Shown here piece after piece: positions 58,809 through 64,000 of a stretch of DNA of 64,000 bases. The first letter of the stretch is position 1. Each line of letters starts with the position of its first letter. The stretch is from positions 248,001 through 312,000 of the forward strand of contig JAJNNY010000016.1 of NCBI GenBank assembly GCA_022453515.1, given 5' to 3'. Source of the stretch: Astrocystis sublimbata (Eukaryota; Ascomycota; Sordariomycetes; Xylariales; Xylariaceae). Both the position numbers and the translations under genes were made by a program. The notes under the pieces are model-generated. The model was not told where the DNA came from, did no database searches, and was given only the letters and a program-made list of their open reading frames with translations.

Positions 58809-61800
58809 AGGCAGACGTACGTTTAATAATACTGATAATATTGCGCTCGAACTAGGCCGATCTCGACAGGGGTTCAACTGGTCCGCAGTGCCTAGCGCCC
58901 GATATTTGGCATCACCATACTTCTGAAGCATGGCGCCAGCCGTGTTTCACATTCTGAATCTGACAAGGGTGCCAGAGACTGCAGAGATGTATCCAGGCTG
59001 TTGATTGGCTCTGCCCTTCCATCTGTAGACTTTATGTTGCACTGGTTGGCTGTGCTGAATACTAAATACAGGCTTACTCACTGCCGCTGCACGTCCAAGC
59101 ACACACACGTTTGTCTTGTCACTCACTCATTCCACGAATCCGAGTCCGTTCCGCTGGCCTAATTATGTAGCTAGAACCGCAACAACGGAATCTCTCACAA
59201 GCGAATGGTCGGTGGTACAAAGCATGCCCACATAGAAGCCGTAATGGCATACGTAGTGAGCGGCAGTTATCTAGATATGCATCTCAAAAGAAAAGAGGGA
59301 GAAAAAGGAACCGAGCAAACCCTCGACATTAAGGTTCCTTTCTCCCCTTATCGCATATCCAAGTCCATAGGTTCAACGCGGAGTCACGAGAGCCCCCGTT
59401 GTCTTGTCTACATGCCTATTATAGAACCTGTTCAGTTGGCTCTTAAAGCCCGTTCATATGTGGATCCATGGTACGGATGGGTAGAGGAGCACCACGCATT
59501 CGACATACAATTGCATACCACGACATGTGTCTAAGACAAGACTGAAATAGAGATAAAGAATACGTGGATATGTAAGCCACTAAGATATACAACATACAAT
59601 ACCGTCTTGCAAAGTTGCGGCCGTGCTGTCTTCTGTCTGATGTATGAATAGAGGATTTGTGACCAACTTCCCGTAGGTGGAATACTCCGAGGACCAGTCA
59701 ATTGCATTTGACGACTGACTGGCCTTGAATCAACCGGCCTCTGTTGAGGCGCCATTTCTGTAAATCAAGATGCAGATGATCCTTCAGGACATCGTCTACT
59801 GATCGATTCCCAGGGCGCGCCCCCTTTCAAGGCAAGTTGAGGTGGGAGAGACCGCATACTAGTACTACTCGTGCTCAGTAGACGAGTAGAAGCATGCAGC
59901 GCACAGAGCCAGCAAGGGCAAGGATACGTTATTGTAGTATACGGAGTAGTAACGTACATATTGCACAACTCACCCCTGCGATTTGAGTTCCGAGCGTCGC
60001 ATTCTCATTTCTGGATTCCCTTCGTACTTGGCGAGCTTGGTGGTTCCTTTGCAGGATGATTGGTGCCCCCTTGTCGTCGGCTATGAGATTGAATGGACAT
60101 GATGGGGCGGGCGCAGATTGGACTGTGCGTACTCTGTACTCGTAGTATTTGCATACTAGAAAACCAAGATGCGTTGTTTACGAGTACAAGGTGACTGGCG
60201 AGGGTGCTAATTAGTATATCTCCATTTCCCGGTCAAGCGAGAGTCTGCTAGTGGGCCGGATCTGACAAACAATACCTCTCTCTCTCTCTCTATCTCTTTT
60301 TGATCTACGAGTTTGAAGTCAAACAAAGACGATAAAAGTAAGTATCCATCCGCGCACCGTGCTCCCCATAGTCAACAGCCACTTTGGCGATTAATCGTCA
60401 GAAGTTCAGATGACGATGAGCAGACAATACCAGGATCCACAACGTTGAAGAAATATTCTAATGCTCCAGAGCAAATTATGTTATTCAAAGGCGCCTCTTT
60501 ATCCTTATATCCAACAAACTTACGCCTGTAGCTTAGGTTCAGTGAAGGAGACTCGACTCGCCCACTCACTCACAGGTCCCCTTACCCGATGGTGCATTTT
60601 GGAATGCTAGGATCAGTATTGTATATGAAGATAGTAGCACCGTAGGTCGATGCCACATGGAAGCCATGGGATTGTGCACGCTTTTCTACTTATGGGGCTT
60701 GTGTGACTTCGCCCCCCTCGGCCCCCTCTCGCCCATCGACATTTTCCCTACAGCTCTTCTACTTAGATCTGGCAACTATATTATTGTTCCATTCGCAAGA
60801 GATGCAGTGGAAAAGGTGCCTTTTTCTTACAGTGGGCGATCCGCTTATATGGCCGAGTTGACAGTGTACAGGGCTCTGTTCATAGGGTGGATCGTAGATA
60901 AATTGCACTACCAACTGAACTCAATTTGTGTTTGGCGGTCATGGAAACATGTTTGCAGGCAGTGTGGTATAATCGTGGTTCTTTATTAAGCAGCACTGTA
61001 CCTACGTGTATATTCGGAGGTTTATAGTCTGGAAGTGGTTAGACTGAGAGCTTTGGGTTCACTCGATTTAGCATTTGCACCTCATGATTGGAATGGTCAG
61101 GAGTGGAAGCAACACATTCGATTTGGGGAGGGAGGGATCTCTATCTCCCTGACCTGCCTGGACAACAGCTTGCGGCCTCACCTGGGTGCCTGGGTGAGTG
61201 TCCGGACGCGTACTGTGACTTGTAAGCCAACACCGAATAATTAGCAATGGAAATTGAGAGTGGCACACTGCATGTACCACTGCCTACTCGTACTGAGGTG
61301 TCAGCTTTGGTTAGTGGCTTGTACACGATGTACACGAGCGGGACGAGGTAATTCGCAATGCAGGGCAAGAGCAGTCTTGTTTCCTGTTCATCACCGACCA
61401 TGCTCTCGCCATGTTGGCGAGATGGGGAAAGATTGGACCCTAAAATACAACGCGGACTGAATACTTCCCCAAAGGGATAAGACAGTAGAAATTATCTGCA
61501 CAATGACCTTGATGAGGGTCAGTGCAGAGCAGCGAGGTATTGCTCCCGCTTTGTTCACTGGCAGGAGTACAATAGGTACATGGGTAGGGATACAGGGGCG
61601 CGACCCGCTCTGCCAGGATATCCCTGTCTGCAGGCAGGTGGTCAACTTCACTCGCTTGGTCTGTCAGGTTGGGAAGGCCTAACGTGCTGTAGGCAGCGCT
61701 GATCCGTCCTGTGGGCCATCCTAGCATGCCCCCCGTAGGTAAGTGTAGCTCGCCTAGGTACCCAGGTAGTCAGATCGAGCCCGCCCGCTGCCCGCCCCAT

Positions 61801-63332
61801 CAGCCACCGAGCGCAATTAGCCCGCTGGGGCATTCCCACGCAAGCACATCCCTGTCGGGCCATCCGCGCTGGCCTTTCCGTCTTCTGCCCTTCTCTCCGA
61901 TCTATGTCCAGGTACACAGGTACGCAAGGGACCCCCCATCCACCACCGGCCCACCACAGGCTCAGAGTGGCATAGGGCTCGTGGACCGTGGACCGTGGCT
62001 GCTGCAGGTGCAGGTGCATCTGCGCTCTCTCGCAAGCTGCCCGAGAGGACAAGGCGTCCCTGCTCCTCGCTGCTCCTGCTGCTGTTGCTGAGTGCTACGA
62101 TACCTAGGTACATACCTAACCATAACCACATAACCGTACCTGCCGTAGCCTGTCACCCTGGCGCGCAAAAGACAGACTTACTTGCAAGCCCCCCCGGCCA
62201 ACGAATCCCCCATCCCATCCTCTGGCCGCATCCCGCCAGGCCCCAAGCAGAACCCCAAAGCCCAGCACCCTCTTCTTGGAGTGCGTGCCTCTGGGCCTCT
62301 CCCACCTACGAGTAGTCGCGCCTGCAGGCCTGCCCACCACGCCTGCCCACCACGCATGCCCAGCCGGTGGAAAATCGTTAAGACCCCCAAGCATCTCTAC
62401 CTTCCATTTCCGCTCCCGTTTCTCTTTCTTGAAATTGCTCCCCTGGTCCGTCCTTCGCACGATCAGTTCTGTTCAGAAACCCCTCTCTTTTTCTTTTCCA
62501 CCTCACCCTCCCTTCCCACTCTCAGACCCTTCTCTCCGGTGTGTCGCGGGCCGCCAACCTCACTCACTCGCTCAATCCAACTTACTCCTCGCTCCTCGTT
62601 TTTTATTCTTTAATTGTCGTAGACGGGATTACTGGCGCATCAGACACCTCGCTCCCACCAACACCATACTTCGCCCGCGACTGTCAGGCACAACCGTGGG
62701 TTATCAGGGAATTATATCGCTGGTTGAGCGTCTGCACAACCCCCCGTTTGTTCTGCTCCATCTCTGGACTGTTCATCCATCGCCGCTGAGCTTTCTGCTG
62801 TGAGCTGATGCGAGTCTTGCTGCTTCGCTCTTTTCAGTAAACAAAGACCGTTCTGAGTCGTCGACCCGCCAGCGATTCTCAGTCCAACGCCGCATTACAC
62901 TGGGTAACGTGTACAGCGACGCGAGCTACCTGTTCGTTACGCCCAATTCTTGACTGTGCAGTTGTCACGACGGACTGCAGCCCGACCCTGCCCAGAATTC
63001 CACGATCACTTACTGTACCGATTATATTCCCACCTAGAAGGTTCACGTTGCCCTTGACGCAAGCCTATTTGCTTGAAGCATATCGGTGCGTTGTCGGCCA
63101 GTGTCAAAAACTAAAACTACGGGCTGGACTCGAACTCATATGGGCAAACTATCATCCAACATCTGCCCAGTTATAAATCTCACCACCGCCCCCGGGTGAA
63201 GAACACGACCAAAGACGGAACGGCAGCGCCTTAGTTCCGCCGAGACTCAGAACGCATTGGAGCGGCGACAGCACGACGTGCTATACAAATTAATTTATTT
63301 TCTTTTATTCTCACACACCTTTTGAGTACATC

Positions 63333-64000
63333 ATGTACTCGCAATCCGCAGCCATGGCGGCGGCAGCCCCACAGAAACCGGAAACATTCATGCTGAGCAC
63401 AGAGGCGCAACAAGCTTTGCCTCATGATGCCCAGGTAGCCTTGCAACAGGTCGATAACTGTACGTTGGTTGCATTCTTCGTATGCCGACTTGGGTCCAGT
63501 CCACGTTATTAACATTCACTAGTAAAATACTTCCTCATATCAGCTCCCGTTGACTGGCAGACGGATCAGTACATTCGAAGGTTTCTGCTCCCTACAGGGG
63601 AATATGTCTCGTGTGTTCTATGGAACAACTTGTTCCATATCTCCGGTACCGACATTGTGAGATGTCTCTCCTTCAGATTTCAGGCTTTCGGCCGCCCCGT
63701 CAGGAACTCGAAGAAGTTTGAAGAAGGTATCTTTTCCGACCTTCGGAATTTGAAGTCGGGAACAGATGCCTCCCTCGAGGAGCCGAAAAGCCCCTTTCTC
63801 GATTTTCTCTACAAGAATAACTGCATTCGGACGCAGAAGAAGCAAAAGGTCTTCTATTGGTATAGTGTACCGCACGACCGGCTATTTCTCGACGCTCTGG
63901 AACGCGACCTGAAGCGAGAGAAGATGGGCCAGGAAGCGACCACAATGGCACAAAACGAGCCTGCTTTGTCTTTCCAATACGACTCTTCACAGTCGCTTTA
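63333..64000 (+). CDS. STE12: Ste12/SteA homeodomain-like transcription factor, 5' part
   Basis: Role from the family: Ste12/SteA is the main nuclear target of the fungal mating/filamentation MAP kinase cascade and controls fusion, invasive growth and infection structures. Seen: exon 63333-63459 (MYSQSAAMAAAAPQKPE, then STEAQQALPHDAQVALQQVDN), a 63-bp intron, then exon 2 from 63523 to the window end in one frame. Exon 2 carries LKYFLISAPVDWQTDQYIRR, FLLPTGEYVSCVLWN, ISGTDIVRCLSFRFQAFGRP and KSPFLDFLYKNNCIRTQKKQ, the diagnostic Ste12 homeodomain-like block. The reading is intact to the last base (...YDSSQSL). In filamentous fungi the missing 3' part normally includes two C2H2 fingers. A very long gene-free region lies upstream. 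Confidence 0.95.

Larger units (their letters stand above)
47782..63332. other. About 15.5 kb without a supportable gene
   Basis: No protein family motif, consistent splice structure or canonical tRNA was found on either strand. The edges (47.8-48.3 kb and roughly 62-63.3 kb) are likely leader and promoter DNA of the forkhead gene and STE12. The interior has scattered ORFs up to 162 codons, which look random. Landmarks are the GGGGAT repeat, TAGGTA arrays at 48.38-48.67 kb, tRNA-like pieces near 50.6 and 51.05 kb, a GCATGCCACC triplicate at 54.29 kb, a run of 16 C at 55.60 kb and a CTG repeat at 58.78 kb. Long untranslated leaders or noncoding RNAs cannot be excluded. Confidence 0.5.

Noticed and set aside
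59205..59534. 109-codon frame on the plus strand
   Set aside because: Starts with ATG but shows no motif and no supporting context; not distinguishable from chance.
1..64000. CRISPR arrays, prokaryotic operons or phage-like modules
   Set aside because: Spliceosomal introns, a split tRNA and fungal families throughout; no regularly spaced repeats were seen.

Overview
The window looks like nuclear DNA of a filamentous ascomycete, most likely a Sordariomycete. Supporting signs are short GT-AG introns (about 46-150 bp, mostly 50-75) with CTAAC-type branch points, and recognisable fungal orthologues: the calpain PalB, a DUF2985 protein, a ferric reductase, Sen15, CLU1, an FHA-forkhead factor and Ste12. 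An intron-bearing nuclear tRNA-Leu is also present. I reassembled exon structures by hand from reading frames, splice signals and family motifs. No expression data were available.

Layout. (1) 1-7.5 kb: the first exon of a carrier-family transporter (minus), palB of the alkaline-pH pathway (plus), and a three-finger C2H2 factor (minus). (2) 7.5-15.6 kb: about 8 kb with no gene I can support, rich in simple repeats. (3) 15.6-18.2 kb: an intron-dense zinc alcohol dehydrogenase (nine exons), convergent with SEN15 45 bp away, then tRNA-Leu(AAG). (4) 20.6-24.0 kb: a DUF2985 membrane protein and an SLC35F6-type transporter, both plus. (5) 25.9-30.8 kb: a yippee-like zinc protein hidden in two exons (minus), a decayed threonyl-tRNA synthetase fragment (plus), and a ferric-reductase-family flavocytochrome (minus). 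(6) 35.0-37.6 kb: an 867-residue unrecognised nuclear-looking protein with a KEN motif (minus). (7) 38.9-47.8 kb: CLU1 (plus), a doubtful small ORF, an AT-rich island, and an FHA-forkhead regulator (minus). (8) 47.8-63.3 kb: about 15 kb with no supported gene. (9) 63.3 kb to the end: the first two exons of STE12 (plus), running off the window.

The genes are housekeeping and regulatory and do not form an obvious cluster. palB (pH signalling), STE12 (MAP-kinase output), the forkhead factor (cell cycle) and the C2H2 factor are regulators; CLU1, SEN15 and tRNA-Leu belong to translation and RNA biology. I found no CRISPR array, no complete transposon and no convincing undescribed system. The most informative oddities are the threonyl-tRNA synthetase relic, whose conserved motif is split by a 9-bp copy of the TAGGTA motif that litters the intergenic DNA, the very intron-rich dehydrogenase, and the two long gene-poor blocks.
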